Shown here: piece by piece, positions 6,469 to 15,838 of the stretch | How positions within the stretch are numbered: position 1 is the stretch's first letter | Layout: each line of letters begins with the position of its first letter | Assembly: GCA_947498325.1 (NCBI GenBank) | Contig: CANMKE010000038.1 | Location: 1-44,736, forward strand | Origin: an uncultured Persicobacter sp. | GTDB lineage: Bacteria > Bacteroidota > Bacteroidia > Cytophagales > Cyclobacteriaceae | Reading direction: 5' to 3' | DNA: 44,736 nucleotides | Notes under the pieces: model-generated | The model's database searches: none | Seen by the model: only the letters and a program-made list of their open reading frames with translations | What the model was told of the DNA's origin: nothing | Translations under genes and position numbers: made by a program

Positions 6469-9400
6469 ATGGAAGAAACAAATACTGAACAGTTACCTGC
6501 TCCCAAAAAAAGTATCGCGCGCCGAGCACTCAAAGTTTTCCTTTGGGCGGTTACCGTATGCATTTTTTTGTGGATCATCGCGGTTAGTCTGCTTCGTTTG
6601 CCCTTCTTCCAGACCCAATTGACCGACTATTACCTCGGGAAAATCGGCGGAAAAATCCACGCCCCAATGAGTGTTGGGAAGGTGGAGTTCAGCTGGGTGG
6701 ATGAGGCCGTACTTCATGATGTAAAAATCCTCGACTCCCTCCAAAATCCTGTCATTTATGTGAAGCAGTTGCACGCCAATTTTGGCTTCTGGAATATGGT
6801 GATCAATGGTGGGCTCGATTTCAACGAAGCCAACCTCCGTGGTGCCGATGTTCAGCTCATCGCCCAATCCGACGGTCGGTTTGGCCTCAACCAATGGGTT
6901 GATGGCCTTAATGGACTCGCTGGCCCTCCCGACCCCAACGACAGCACCCATATCCACCTGAAAATCGGAAAAATTACGGTGGAGAATTCTGTTTTCAGGA
7001 TGCAGAATCCGCAAATAGATTCCGTTGATTTTGGCTTTGATAACCACAACTTTACCGTCAAAGATATTTTTGGGAAAGTTACTGATTTCAGAATTGATCA
7101 GGACACCATTGCCATGAAAATCGAAAGCATGCAGGGCCACGAGGTTACCAGTGATATGCCTATTCTGGATATGCGGTCGGATTTTATGATCTGTCGCCAT
7201 GCACTCAAACTCGACAAAACCAGCCTGTATGTTGGTGAGAGCCGACTGAAGGGCGACCTCAACTTTTATTACAATGGCTGGCAGGACTATTCCGACTTTA
7301 TGCAGAAAATCAGTATCGATGCCGAGGTCAAGCAATCCTACCTGACCTCCAGGGACCTTGCACAGGTACTCCCTTTTATGCGGGGTTATCTGGATTCCTA
7401 TCACTTCAAAGGACATTGGAAGGGTCCCATTTCCAATTTCGACATTCGAAATCTCGACCTTGAATTTGGCAGCAATTCCCACCTCCACGGACGGATCAGC
7501 TTCAGTGGGCTCCCCCAGTTTTTTGATACTTTCATTGATGCCAACTTCAAGCGGTCACGCATCAATATCGAGGACCTGTACCCCTATATTGGCAACAGTC
7601 CCAACCGTACACTGAAAGAGTTGGACGATGTGAAATTCAATGGTCGATTTACAGGCTTCCCGCTGGATTTTGTAGCCAACGGAAAATTTGACGCGCCCGT
7701 GGGCTCGATCATTTCAGATATTAACTTCAAAATTCCCGAAGGAGGCAAACCTTATTATAAAGGGCATCTGATTACCAAAGATTTTAACCTCGGGCGGGTG
7801 ATTGACAACCCCAAGTACATTCAAAATGTAACCCTTGAAGGAGATATTGAAGGCACAGGACTGACCGTCTCTACGGCGGATTTCAACCTGAAAGCCAAAG
7901 CCGAACATGTGGGTATTTATGGTTATGATTACCATAATATTGATACCAAAGCCCGATTTTCACGTGAGATATTCATCGGCGATATGGTGGTCAATGACTC
8001 TTCTTTTCAGTCGACGATAAACGGAGCCATTAATCTGGGGAATAAAAATCCATACCTGAAGATCAATGCTGAAATCCCTTTCGCCGACCTTCACACCATG
8101 AATATTGTCAAGGGCGTTTCGGCCAGTATGAAAGGCAACCTGAACCTTGATTTTCAGGGACTGAAAATGGATGACCTGCTCGGTACGGCACAGGCGAAGA
8201 ACTTCTCCATCAGTTATGATGGCGACACGCTGGATTTCAACCACCTCAAATTTACCTCGACCAAAGACTCCGACAATTTCAGGGCCTTGGACCTGTACTC
8301 TGATTTCGGGCAGTTGCGTATTGATGGCACCTTTAAGCCTTCCATTCTATGGGCGAGCATTCCAAAAATGAGCAAGGAATATATGATGGCCATAAAAAAT
8401 GACCCTCAACAGCTCAAGCGATATTACAGCCAACAGCCTGCGGTAGATTACAGCGACCCGTCCTACATTAATTTTGATGTTCGTTTCTTTGATTTCAACC
8501 CCATCATGCGGTTATTTTACCCGAATTTCTACATGACCTCGGGGGCGAATATTCATGGAAAAATGCTGATCGGTTATTCGTATAACCTGACCATGGACAC
8601 CTATCTTGACAGCCTGAATTGGCAGGGGAATGCGCTTTCCAACACCTCGCTTTCCGTGAAAACATCGAAAGTGATCAATGAGCCTGATCCTGAGGCAGTC
8701 ATTACCATGACCTCCGATCATCAGACCTTTTTCAAAACACTGAACACCAACAACCTGGTAACCGAGCTGAACTGGTTTGACCGTAAGATGGACTACCTTT
8801 TTCAGATCAAACAAAATAAAACAAAAAACAAAGTGGACCTCATTGGCCACCTCGACTTTCTGGATGGGCAAACCATTATGAGCACCAAAGCGCCAGAGCT
8901 CCATATTTTTGGCGACGACTGGCAGCTCGACCCTAAAAACACCATTACGCTCAATGGCAAGAATATCGATTTCAGTCATGTGGTTCTTCAGAGTAGCCGT
9001 CAGAAACTGGCCATAAAAGGAGGCATTTCTGAGCAGCCCAACAAGGAGTTTCAGTTGATTGTAGAGGATTTCGAGCTCAACCACCTTGAAAATTTTATTG
9101 ACACCGAAGTCGATGGTATTTTCAACGGTTCCCTGACGATGAAAAATTTCTACACCGTCCCACTGATCCAGAATCGCCTTTTCATCGATAATTTCAGCTT
9201 CAACGATTTGCCCCTGGGCCGAATGAAAGGGCAGGCTATTTGGGATAACGACGAATCAAAGCTTGACATTACCTTCCGCGGAAGCCGAAAGCGTCAGCAA
9301 TTCCTGACCCTCGAAGGGGCCTATTACCCTTATCGAAAGAAGCAGACCCTCGATTTGGCGCTTAAAATCAAAGACCTGCCCATCGCCGTGGCAGAGCCAT

Positions 9401-11127
9401 TTTTGAAGGATTATGCCTCTGATTTCAATGGTACCACTTCGGGCTTTGTCGATGTAACAGGCAATTTAAGCAAACCAGTGATTAACGGAAAAATGATGAT
9501 CGATACCGCTACGGTAAAAGTCGATTATCTACAGACCCGCTACCGTGCCAATGGCGCCATCCTGATTCAGCCCGACAAATTTGTGTTTCAGGGCTTGTCG
9601 GTAAGAGATACCGAGGGGAATTTTGGTAATGTGACGGGCGAGATCACGCACCATGGCTTGCGAAATTTTGACTTTAACATCAATGCCAATTTCAATAACC
9701 TGATGGTGCTGAACACCACCGCAAAAGACAACAGCCTGTATTACGGTAAAGCATACGCTTCGGGGAATATGCGCTTCTTTGGCCCGATCGACAATTTTAA
9801 TATTTCAGCCAATATGGAGACGCGCAAAAACACCAAGTTCAATATCCCGCTGGAGTCCAGTTCAGAGGAAGTCGGTAATCAGGATTACATCACCTTTAAG
9901 GCCCGAAAAAACGAGTTTGATTTCCTGAAAAATGTTTTTCAGCAGGAAGTGAAAAAGGTACAGGTGAAAGGTGTAAACTATGACTTTAAATTTAAGGTAA
10001 CTCCCGATGCTTTTGGGCAGCTGATTTTTGATTTGCAGGCGGGAGATATTATTCAGGGCCGGGGAAATGGAAACCTCGAGCTGAAGATCAACCGACAGGG
10101 CGACATGAGTGTATTCGGCGACCTCTCCTTTACGCAGGGGTCCTATAATTTCACCTTGTCCAATATTATCAACAAAGAATTTATCATTAAGCCCGAGAGT
10201 ACCATCAGCTGGAATGGCGACCCCTATCAGGCGCAATTGCATATTGATGCTGAATATGACCAGCTCACCAACCTGACGGCCATTGTGGACACCACTTATG
10301 CGGAAAGTCCAGAAATTCGTCGTCGTTACCCTGCCAAAGTGTTGCTGAAACTCAATGGCCCGATGATGAAGCCCGAGCTTAGCTTCGATATTAACCTGGA
10401 TAAATACCCGAGCACCTTTACGGCAAGCAACGGGTCAAATATCAGCCTTGACACTTATGTGAATGGTTTCAAAAACAACATTCATGTTAATGAGCAGGAA
10501 ATGAAACGTCAGGTGTTCTCACTCATCGTGCTCGGATCGCTGGCCCCTGCCAACTCCTTCAACACCTCCAATACGGTAGGTAACAGTCTGAGTGAGTTTG
10601 TCTCCAACCAGCTGAGTTACTGGATCAATCAGGTGGACGACAACCTCTCCATAGCCCTGGATCTGGGGCAAATGGATGCCGATGCGGTCAATACTTTCCA
10701 GCTACGGCTGGGCTATACCTTCCTCGATGGGCGCTTGCGGGTTTCTCGCGACGGCGGTTTCACCAATGAGCAATCGAAGGTGGATTTTGCCTCTATCGCT
10801 GGTGACTGGTCGGTGGAATATCTACTGACACCCTCAGGGAAATATCGGGTAAAAATGTACACCCGAAATAATTATTCCAACCTCGATGCTTCCCTGAACC
10901 AAGCCAACACCACCACTACGGGGGTCTCCTTATTGCACACGGCGACCTTCAACTCCTTCGAGGACCTGTTGCGCTCTTTCAACCCATTTAAAAAACGCAG
11001 AAAAGATAATACGAAAACACTCAAAATACGACTTTCCCCTTTGGCTCCAAAAGGGCTTTCCGCAGACGACCAGGAACAGGACAACAGCGCCGAACCTGCC
11101 AGCGATCGCCCGAAAACAGATTTTTAA
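6469..11127 (+). CDS. TamB-like translocation and assembly module protein
   Basis: This is a 1552-residue envelope protein of the TamB/AsmA-like bridge family. Such proteins form a long hydrophobic beta-groove across the periplasm and take part in outer-membrane protein assembly or lipid transport. One N-terminal membrane anchor (about residues 20-40, VFLWAVTVCIFLWIIAVSLL) is followed by a very long beta-rich region with repeated short strands. The C-terminal third (about 1050-1480) carries the DUF490/TamB domain, including a GNGNLELKINRQGDMSVFGD segment and VFSLIVLGSLAP. The last 60 residues are a basic, low-complexity tail. I chose the ATG at 6469 because the upstream GTG lies inside the -7 box. 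No TamA gene is adjacent; tsaD is divergent. The following lipoprotein gene starts 34 bases downstream and may be co-transcribed. Confidence 0.9.
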   Translation: MEETNTEQLPAPKKSIARRALKVFLWAVTVCIFLWIIAVSLLRLPFFQTQLTDYYLGKIGGKIHAPMSVGKVEFSWVDEAVLHDVKILDSLQNPVIYVKQLHANFGFWNMVINGGLDFNEANLRGADVQLIAQSDGRFGLNQWVDGLNGLAGPPDPNDSTHIHLKIGKITVENSVFRMQNPQIDSVDFGFDNHNFTVKDIFGKVTDFRIDQDTIAMKIESMQGHEVTSDMPILDMRSDFMICRHALKLDKTSLYVGESRLKGDLNFYYNGWQDYSDFMQKISIDAEVKQSYLTSRDLAQVLPFMRGYLDSYHFKGHWKGPISNFDIRNLDLEFGSNSHLHGRISFSGLPQFFDTFIDANFKRSRINIEDLYPYIGNSPNRTLKELDDVKFNGRFTGFPLDFVANGKFDAPVGSIISDINFKIPEGGKPYYKGHLITKDFNLGRVIDNPKYIQNVTLEGDIEGTGLTVSTADFNLKAKAEHVGIYGYDYHNIDTKARFSREIFIGDMVVNDSSFQSTINGAINLGNKNPYLKINAEIPFADLHTMNIVKGVSASMKGNLNLDFQGLKMDDLLGTAQAKNFSISYDGDTLDFNHLKFTSTKDSDNFRALDLYSDFGQLRIDGTFKPSILWASIPKMSKEYMMAIKNDPQQLKRYYSQQPAVDYSDPSYINFDVRFFDFNPIMRLFYPNFYMTSGANIHGKMLIGYSYNLTMDTYLDSLNWQGNALSNTSLSVKTSKVINEPDPEAVITMTSDHQTFFKTLNTNNLVTELNWFDRKMDYLFQIKQNKTKNKVDLIGHLDFLDGQTIMSTKAPELHIFGDDWQLDPKNTITLNGKNIDFSHVVLQSSRQKLAIKGGISEQPNKEFQLIVEDFELNHLENFIDTEVDGIFNGSLTMKNFYTVPLIQNRLFIDNFSFNDLPLGRMKGQAIWDNDESKLDITFRGSRKRQQFLTLEGAYYPYRKKQTLDLALKIKDLPIAVAEPFLKDYASDFNGTTSGFVDVTGNLSKPVINGKMMIDTATVKVDYLQTRYRANGAILIQPDKFVFQGLSVRDTEGNFGNVTGEITHHGLRNFDFNINANFNNLMVLNTTAKDNSLYYGKAYASGNMRFFGPIDNFNISANMETRKNTKFNIPLESSSEEVGNQDYITFKARKNEFDFLKNVFQQEVKKVQVKGVNYDFKFKVTPDAFGQLIFDLQAGDIIQGRGNGNLELKINRQGDMSVFGDLSFTQGSYNFTLSNIINKEFIIKPESTISWNGDPYQAQLHIDAEYDQLTNLTAIVDTTYAESPEIRRRYPAKVLLKLNGPMMKPELSFDINLDKYPSTFTASNGSNISLDTYVNGFKNNIHVNEQEMKRQVFSLIVLGSLAPANSFNTSNTVGNSLSEFVSNQLSYWINQVDDNLSIALDLGQMDADAVNTFQLRLGYTFLDGRLRVSRDGGFTNEQSKVDFASIAGDWSVEYLLTPSGKYRVKMYTRNNYSNLDASLNQANTTTTGVSLLHTATFNSFEDLLRSFNPFKKRRKDNTKTLKIRLSPLAPKGLSADDQEQDNSAEPASDRPKTDF

Positions 11128-11161
11128 TTTCCCATTTTACCCCACTGAAAATTATTTTGAC

Positions 11162-12043
11162 ATGAAATCAGCCTCCACTTTTTATCCCTGTTTTTTTAGC
11201 CTGCTGCTCTGTATTTGTATCTGTATAAGCTCATGCTCGCCCATTGACAAGTTGGAATCAGCTGCCGATTTATTCTCTGACGGCAGTATTGCCGAAGACC
11301 TTCAGTTAGATATTTTGCTGTACGATGCCATGAGTATCACCGATGAAGCCATTGTGGCTTTGGACACCAAAGAGGACGAGGAAAATCCGCATTGTTATAC
11401 CTCCATCTGGGACCCCAACTTAAACAAGCTGACCCTTGATTTTAATGAGGACTGCCTGATTCGGGAACTCAACCACAGTGGGAAAATCATCATCACGTAC
11501 AGTGGTGGCATTGACTCCCCCAAAGCATTCCCACACAAACGCGGCGCCAAGCTGAGGATCGATTTTGATAATTACCGCGTCAATGATTACAACTTCTTTG
11601 GCACCCAGTATTTGGAGAACATTTCTGAATCAGACACCATTGATGCCAAAATTTACCGCCTTCAGCAGGAGAATATTGTCATGACCAACGGCAGTCTCAG
11701 CACCCAAAGAAACGGTGAATTTACGCAGACTTCCAACGTCGCGGACGATACCTATATTGGACTTGAGCGCAAAACCTGGGGGCAAAGCACGGGGGTTACC
11801 GCAAAGGGAGAAGACTATCAGGTCGAGATTATGGAAAACAACGCCCTACTCCATTCTGTCAACTGCCTGACACAAAACTTCCTGATGCCCTCGCAAGGCG
11901 AAAAGATTTTACGATACCAGGGCCACACCCGACAGATCAATTTCGGTACGGGAGAATGCAACCACTCTTTTAATGTAAAACAGGGCGTATTCAGCATAAC
12001 GGTGGATTTCACCGACGGCGAACTGCCTTCCGAAGAAGAATAA
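11162..12043 (+). CDS. Predicted lipoprotein of unknown function
   Basis: This 293-residue protein has a lipoprotein signal peptide: a hydrophobic stretch ending in CISSC with the lipid-modified Cys at C25. The first 25 residues are unusually Cys-rich. The mature part is acidic, has paired cysteines (around 77, 95, 229 and 261) and ends in a beta-rich segment, ECNHSFNVKQGVFSITVDF. I do not recognise a characterised family. The gene begins 34 bases after the tamB-like gene on the same strand with no terminator between, so an envelope-assembly context is plausible but unproven. Confidence 0.75.
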   Translation: MKSASTFYPCFFSLLLCICICISSCSPIDKLESAADLFSDGSIAEDLQLDILLYDAMSITDEAIVALDTKEDEENPHCYTSIWDPNLNKLTLDFNEDCLIRELNHSGKIIITYSGGIDSPKAFPHKRGAKLRIDFDNYRVNDYNFFGTQYLENISESDTIDAKIYRLQQENIVMTNGSLSTQRNGEFTQTSNVADDTYIGLERKTWGQSTGVTAKGEDYQVEIMENNALLHSVNCLTQNFLMPSQGEKILRYQGHTRQINFGTGECNHSFNVKQGVFSITVDFTDGELPSEEE

Positions 12044-12104
12044 CCGCTGGGGAATATATCTGATAATTATTAGTATCGGAACGAATGGATGCCACGTTTT
12101 TTCG

Positions 12105-12112
12105 TATCTTTG
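12105..12112 (+). promoter_or_regulatory. -7 element of cvfB promoter, next to the start codon
   Basis: TATCTTTG is a perfect TAnnTTTG -7 box that ends only four bases before the ATG at 12117. With usual spacing the transcript would start at or within a few bases of the ATG, making the mRNA leaderless or nearly so. No clear -33 TTTG is present. Confidence 0.55.
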
Positions 12113-12116
12113 TAGA

Positions 12117-12947
12117 ATGTTAAAAATCGGAGCAACAAATACGCTTAAGATCTTACGACAAATTCCATTTGGATTAATCCTTGATTCTGATCAGGGGGAT
12201 ATCCTTTTGCCAAACAAATTTGTCAAATCCGATATGGAAATCGGACAAGAGCTCTCGGTATTCATTTATCGAGATTTTAAGGATCGTCTGACCGCCACCA
12301 CACAAACCCCGAAGGCTGAAGTAGGGGAAATGGCTACACTAATGTGTGTGGATCTCACCAAATTTGGTGCATTTTTAGACTGGGGTCTTGATAAAGACCT
12401 TTTGGTTCCTAAAAGTGAAATGGATGAAAACATGGAGAAAGGGCGCAAGTATGTCGTTCAGATCATCCATGATCATAAATCCGACCGCATCATCGCATCC
12501 TCAAAGATTAAATCTTTTTTCAACCGTGATCTCGAAGGGCTGGAAAAAGGACAAAAAGTTGACATGATGATCTATCGTAAAACGCCACTTGGCTATACGG
12601 TAGTTGTTGATGGGCAATATGAAGGAATGCTTTTTGACAATCAGGTATTTAAATTCGTGCGCCCTGGCGACCGTGTTGAAGGTTTCATCAAGACGATCCG
12701 TGAGGACGGAAAACTTGACTTGACCCTGCAACAGGAAGGTTATGAGGCCGTAGTGAATTCTACAGATGATATTATTGGTAAGCTTGAAGAAGCTGGAGGT
12801 TTTTTACCTTACCATGACAAATCTAATGCGGAAGAAATTAAAGAGGTTTTTCAGATGTCCAAACGTACCTTTAAAAAAGTACTTGGAGGCTTGTATAAGG
12901 CAGGCAAAATCACCCTCGATAAAGAAGGCATTACCTTGGTTAAATAG
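12117..12947 (+). CDS. CvfB-type S1 RNA-binding protein
   Basis: This 276-residue protein matches the CvfB/YitL family: three successive S1-like OB folds followed by a C-terminal winged helix. S1-1 spans about residues 1-62 (MLKIGATNTLKILRQ...). S1-2 spans about 68-130 (VGEMATLMCVDLTKFGAFLDWGL). The next fold spans about 140-205 (LGYTVVVDGQYEGMLF). The winged helix spans about 215-276 (MSKRTFKKVLGGLYKAGKI). S. aureus CvfB binds RNA and affects virulence-gene expression; the role in Bacteroidota is unknown. The first residues align with the family start, so the ATG next to the -7 box is probably right. Confidence 0.88.
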   Translation: MLKIGATNTLKILRQIPFGLILDSDQGDILLPNKFVKSDMEIGQELSVFIYRDFKDRLTATTQTPKAEVGEMATLMCVDLTKFGAFLDWGLDKDLLVPKSEMDENMEKGRKYVVQIIHDHKSDRIIASSKIKSFFNRDLEGLEKGQKVDMMIYRKTPLGYTVVVDGQYEGMLFDNQVFKFVRPGDRVEGFIKTIREDGKLDLTLQQEGYEAVVNSTDDIIGKLEEAGGFLPYHDKSNAEEIKEVFQMSKRTFKKVLGGLYKAGKITLDKEGITLVK

Positions 12948-13080
12948 CCACCGCAACCGTTGGGGAGGAAATAAAAATTAACAAACGCTTTGGTGTATTT
13001 TGGAGTTAATCTAAAGTAGGGCCAAAGTGCCCGATACCGACGAATTGAAAATTAATTACAATCTTACAAAGCATACACAA

Positions 13081-13635
13081 ATGATTTTACCGATTACCGC
13101 CTATGGCATGCCGGTATTGAAAAAGTTAGCCGTAGATATTGAAGAAAACAATGAGGAAGTACAGGCATTGGTTGCCAACATGTTTGAAACCATGTACAAA
13201 GCCTCAGGGGTTGGCTTAGCAGGCCCACAAGTCAATGAAAATTTGAGAATTTTTGTGATTGACGGTTCGCCGATGGCAGAGGAAGACCCAAAATGCGAAG
13301 GCTTCAAAAAAGTGTTCATCAACCCGGAAATCATCGAGGAATACGGTGACGAATGGGGTTTTGAAGAAGGCTGCCTGAGTATTCCTGGCATTCGCGAAAC
13401 TGTCATGCGCCCAGAAAAAGTACTCATTCGCTACCGCGATGAAAACTGGCAGGAACATGAAGAGGAATTTGATGGCTTACGTGCGCGCATCGTTCAGCAT
13501 GAATATGACCACGTAGAAGGCATCCTTTTCACCGACTACCTCACCCCTTTCAAGAAGCGTTTGTTAAAGAAAAAACTGACCAATATTGCCAAGGGCGTTG
13601 CTCCACACGATTACCGTATGAAGTTCCCTAAGTAA
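13081..13635 (+). CDS. def: Peptide deformylase
   Basis: This 184-residue metalloenzyme removes the formyl group from nascent N-terminal formyl-methionine. All three family motifs are intact: GVGLAGPQ (43-50), EGCLS (96-100) with metal ligand C98, and QHEYDH (139-144) with ligands H140 and H144 and catalytic E141. The ATG at 13081 begins MILPITAYG, the normal start; an in-frame GTG at 13027 would add 18 untypical residues. The C-terminal tail is slightly basic. No methionyl-tRNA formyltransferase gene is nearby. A strong terminator follows. Confidence 0.97.
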   Translation: MILPITAYGMPVLKKLAVDIEENNEEVQALVANMFETMYKASGVGLAGPQVNENLRIFVIDGSPMAEEDPKCEGFKKVFINPEIIEEYGDEWGFEEGCLSIPGIRETVMRPEKVLIRYRDENWQEHEEEFDGLRARIVQHEYDHVEGILFTDYLTPFKKRLLKKKLTNIAKGVAPHDYRMKFPK

Positions 13636-13671
13636 GGATACTGTTTATTTTAAAGCCCTGAATAGGCTCAA

Positions 13672-13709
13672 AAAATCCCGATAATGCTCTTTTTATCGGG
13701 ATTTTTTTT
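13672..13709 (+). terminator. Intrinsic terminator after def
   Basis: AAAATCCCGATAA and TTATCGGGATTTT form a 13-bp stem around an 8-nt loop, continuing into a T-run. Confidence 0.92.
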
Positions 13710-13796
13710 GTTTAACCACCAATCATGAGGTGGATCATCGTTTGATTGAAAAAAAAATCCCTATTTCACACTTTAATATATTACTCCCTTCTTTGA

Positions 13797-14612
13797 ATGT
13801 TCATGAAAAAGGATCTGAAAATCGCTACTGTACAAGCTGACCTCTACTGGGAAGACATTGATGCCAACCTGGCTCATTTAGAGGAATTGATCAGCGCCCA
13901 AGCGTTTGAAGCTGATTTGATTGTCCTGCCAGAAATGTTTAACACTGGTTTTACGCATAATCAGGCCGTGGCCGAACATATGAATGGCAAAACATTCCGA
14001 TGGATGAAACTCTTGGCGACACAGCACAATTGTGTGGTGACAGGAAGTTACATCATCAAAGAAGGTGGTGCTTATTATAACCGCCTGATATGGATGAAAG
14101 CAGACGGCTCTTTTCTTTTTTATGATAAGCGACACCTGTTCCGTATGGGAAAGGAACATCTGGCATTTCATGCTGGTGATGAAAAACTGATTGTAGAGCT
14201 TGAAGGGTGGCGTATATGTCCATTGATCTGCTACGATCTGCGCTTTCCTATCTGGTCAAGAAATATCTCACATCCTGGCGGCAGCATGGATTATGACGTC
14301 CTCATTTATCCTTCTTCCTGGCCAGAAAGCAGACACCACGTTTGGAACACCCTCCTGCCTGCCCGAGCGATTGAAAATCAGGCCTACACCATTGGGGTCA
14401 ATCGTATTGGTCAAGATGGCAATGGGCTGAATTATCAGGGCGGATCACAATCCTATGGCCCAAAAGGCTTCAGTATCCATAATCAGGGCACTGCGCAATC
14501 TGTTGAGGTAGTCACCCTTTCTTATGAAGTACTTCAGGGGGTCAGGGATCGTTTCCCTGCACACTTGGATCAGGACAGGTTCGAAATCCATCCTGACCTG
14601 GACCGCATTTAA
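13797..14612 (+). CDS. Omega-amidase / nitrilase-superfamily hydrolase (YafV/Nit2 type)
   Basis: This 271-residue carbon-nitrogen hydrolase has the Glu-Lys-Cys triad in order: E46 (LPEMFNTGF), K111 (YDKRHLF) and C145 (ICYDLRFP). The ICYDLRFP and PARAIENQAY segments resemble omega-amidases (YafV, Nit2), which hydrolyse alpha-ketoglutaramate and alpha-ketosuccinamate and so detoxify transamination by-products of Gln and Asn. In-frame ATGs at 13797 and 13803 are both possible starts. It stands alone between a terminator and a convergent gene. Confidence 0.85.
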   Translation: MFMKKDLKIATVQADLYWEDIDANLAHLEELISAQAFEADLIVLPEMFNTGFTHNQAVAEHMNGKTFRWMKLLATQHNCVVTGSYIIKEGGAYYNRLIWMKADGSFLFYDKRHLFRMGKEHLAFHAGDEKLIVELEGWRICPLICYDLRFPIWSRNISHPGGSMDYDVLIYPSSWPESRHHVWNTLLPARAIENQAYTIGVNRIGQDGNGLNYQGGSQSYGPKGFSIHNQGTAQSVEVVTLSYEVLQGVRDRFPAHLDQDRFEIHPDLDRI

Positions 14613-14651
14613 GCGAAATCCTCCACAAATCGATTTCACCGCCAAATCTCC

Positions 14652-15377
14652 CTATTCCTTTTCTTCCAGATCAGCGAGGATCATTTCATAATGTATTGAT
14701 CGTGATGGGGGGATATATTGGTTTTCAATATTGTCACGATTTGGCCCAGCGTTGTACATGTCTTCCATTTCCAGGTAAGCATACTTATTGCTTTGCTCAT
14801 TTTTGATGAATCGTCGCCACACCCAGGGGTTGATCCACTGATTTTTAGGAATATTATAATTGTGATGCATCCAGTATTTGGTGAATCGCTGATATACCTG
14901 TGCAAAATAGGCATTTCGCTCCTGGTGGTATACCGTTACAATGGTAACGTTCGGAACTGACACCGAATCTACACTTCCCAACGCCATGGCATTATCAATA
15001 TTATCTTCCAGTGTCGGGTAATCAAGGATCGTTACATTGGCCAGCATCGTTGTGTCGGGTTCAAGCATCTGAATCACGGCATACTCATTACCCACCACTT
15101 GCTGTGGCACCACAACATAAGAAGATTTAAAGCCTACCCTTGAGAAGTGAATTGTATCGTTCGGCATGGCACTGATGACAAAACGGCCGTCGTCCTGGGC
15201 TGATTTCCCATAGCGCTTATTCTCCTGAATGTCAAGCAAGTTGGTATTACCCAAGGGGCTCAAGGTTTCTGCGTCGAGAATTAATCCATTAATGGTAATG
15301 GGTTGGTTGGTTTGAGCAAAAGTAGGTGCGCAAATCAGTCCAATAAAACAAAAGCATAACAACAGTTTTTTTATCAT
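14652..15377 (-). CDS. Exported carboxypeptidase-regulatory-like (CarboxypepD_reg) domain protein
   Basis: This 241-residue secreted or outer-membrane-associated protein has a signal peptide (MIKKLLLCFCFIGLICAPTFAQ). About residues 28-110 form the Ig-like domain seen at the N terminus of TonB-dependent receptors (ITINGLILDAETLSPLGNTNLLDIQENKRYGKSAQDDGRFVISA in pattern). No barrel or plug follows; the C-terminal half is rich in Tyr, Asn and Trp and is of unknown function. The ATG at 15377 is preceded by GGAGGA eight bases upstream, a rare clear Shine-Dalgarno site here. A longer frame starting at 15434 is rejected because it would precede the signal peptide. Confidence 0.78.
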   Translation of the reverse strand: MIKKLLLCFCFIGLICAPTFAQTNQPITINGLILDAETLSPLGNTNLLDIQENKRYGKSAQDDGRFVISAMPNDTIHFSRVGFKSSYVVVPQQVVGNEYAVIQMLEPDTTMLANVTILDYPTLEDNIDNAMALGSVDSVSVPNVTIVTVYHQERNAYFAQVYQRFTKYWMHHNYNIPKNQWINPWVWRRFIKNEQSNKYAYLEMEDMYNAGPNRDNIENQYIPPSRSIHYEMILADLEEKE

Positions 15378-15459
15378 AGTTAAGGTCCTCCGAGAGATTA
15401 ACCATCTGAAACATGCTTTTGATATGAAAAACAATTCTTTTGTCAGAAATACGACTTAA

Positions 15460-15756
15460 TTATTTTTTGACTACCGCATTGCGGTGAATGGTGCTTGTTT
15501 TAAATTCGCCAAGCTCAGTGGTATAAAGAAAAACCACATAATCCTGATCTTTCCATTGCTTGTCCACCTCCGAATCATATTCATCCCTGTAGCCAATCAC
15601 GATATAAGCCTTCCCTTGTGTGCTCCCCAAGAAATGGATAGACTGCCCAAGAATCAGGTGAGGGTCAACGGGGGCGTAATCCCGTTCAGCAATAAACGAG
15701 GGAGTAACAATGACAACGGCCAACAACAGCATTCCAACTATAATGAATTTTTTCAT
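15460..15756 (-). CDS. Small exported protein of unknown function
   Basis: This 98-residue protein has an N-terminal hydrophobic segment (FIIVGMLLLAVVIVTPSFI) that is a signal peptide or membrane anchor. The remaining 75 residues are predicted periplasmic, with the beta-strand-like stretches KAYIVIGY and YVVFLYT. I do not recognise a family. It is the first gene of a probable two-gene minus-strand unit with the CarboxypepD_reg protein 82 bases downstream. A convincing promoter lies just upstream, which supports it over the overlapping plus-strand frame. Confidence 0.65.
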   Translation of the reverse strand: MKKFIIVGMLLLAVVIVTPSFIAERDYAPVDPHLILGQSIHFLGSTQGKAYIVIGYRDEYDSEVDKQWKDQDYVVFLYTTELGEFKTSTIHRNAVVKK

Positions 15757-15784
15757 CGTGCAGACAATTAGATTAGTGGTGATT

Positions 15785-15814
15785 CAAAAGTAGGTTAATG
15801 AACTATAAGTCAAT
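15785..15814 (-). promoter_or_regulatory. Promoter of the 98-aa exported protein gene
   Basis: On the minus strand an ATTG -33 box (15811-15814) and a perfect -7 box TACTTTTG (15785-15792) are separated by 18 bases. The predicted start is about 25 nt upstream of the ATG. Confidence 0.55.
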
Positions 15815-15838
15815 AAATGTTAAAATAATCCTATCCTA

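Noticed and set aside
6493-7488. 331-codon minus-strand frame inside the tamB-like gene
   Set aside because: It is a shadow of a long, clearly coding sense gene; no promoter or family match.
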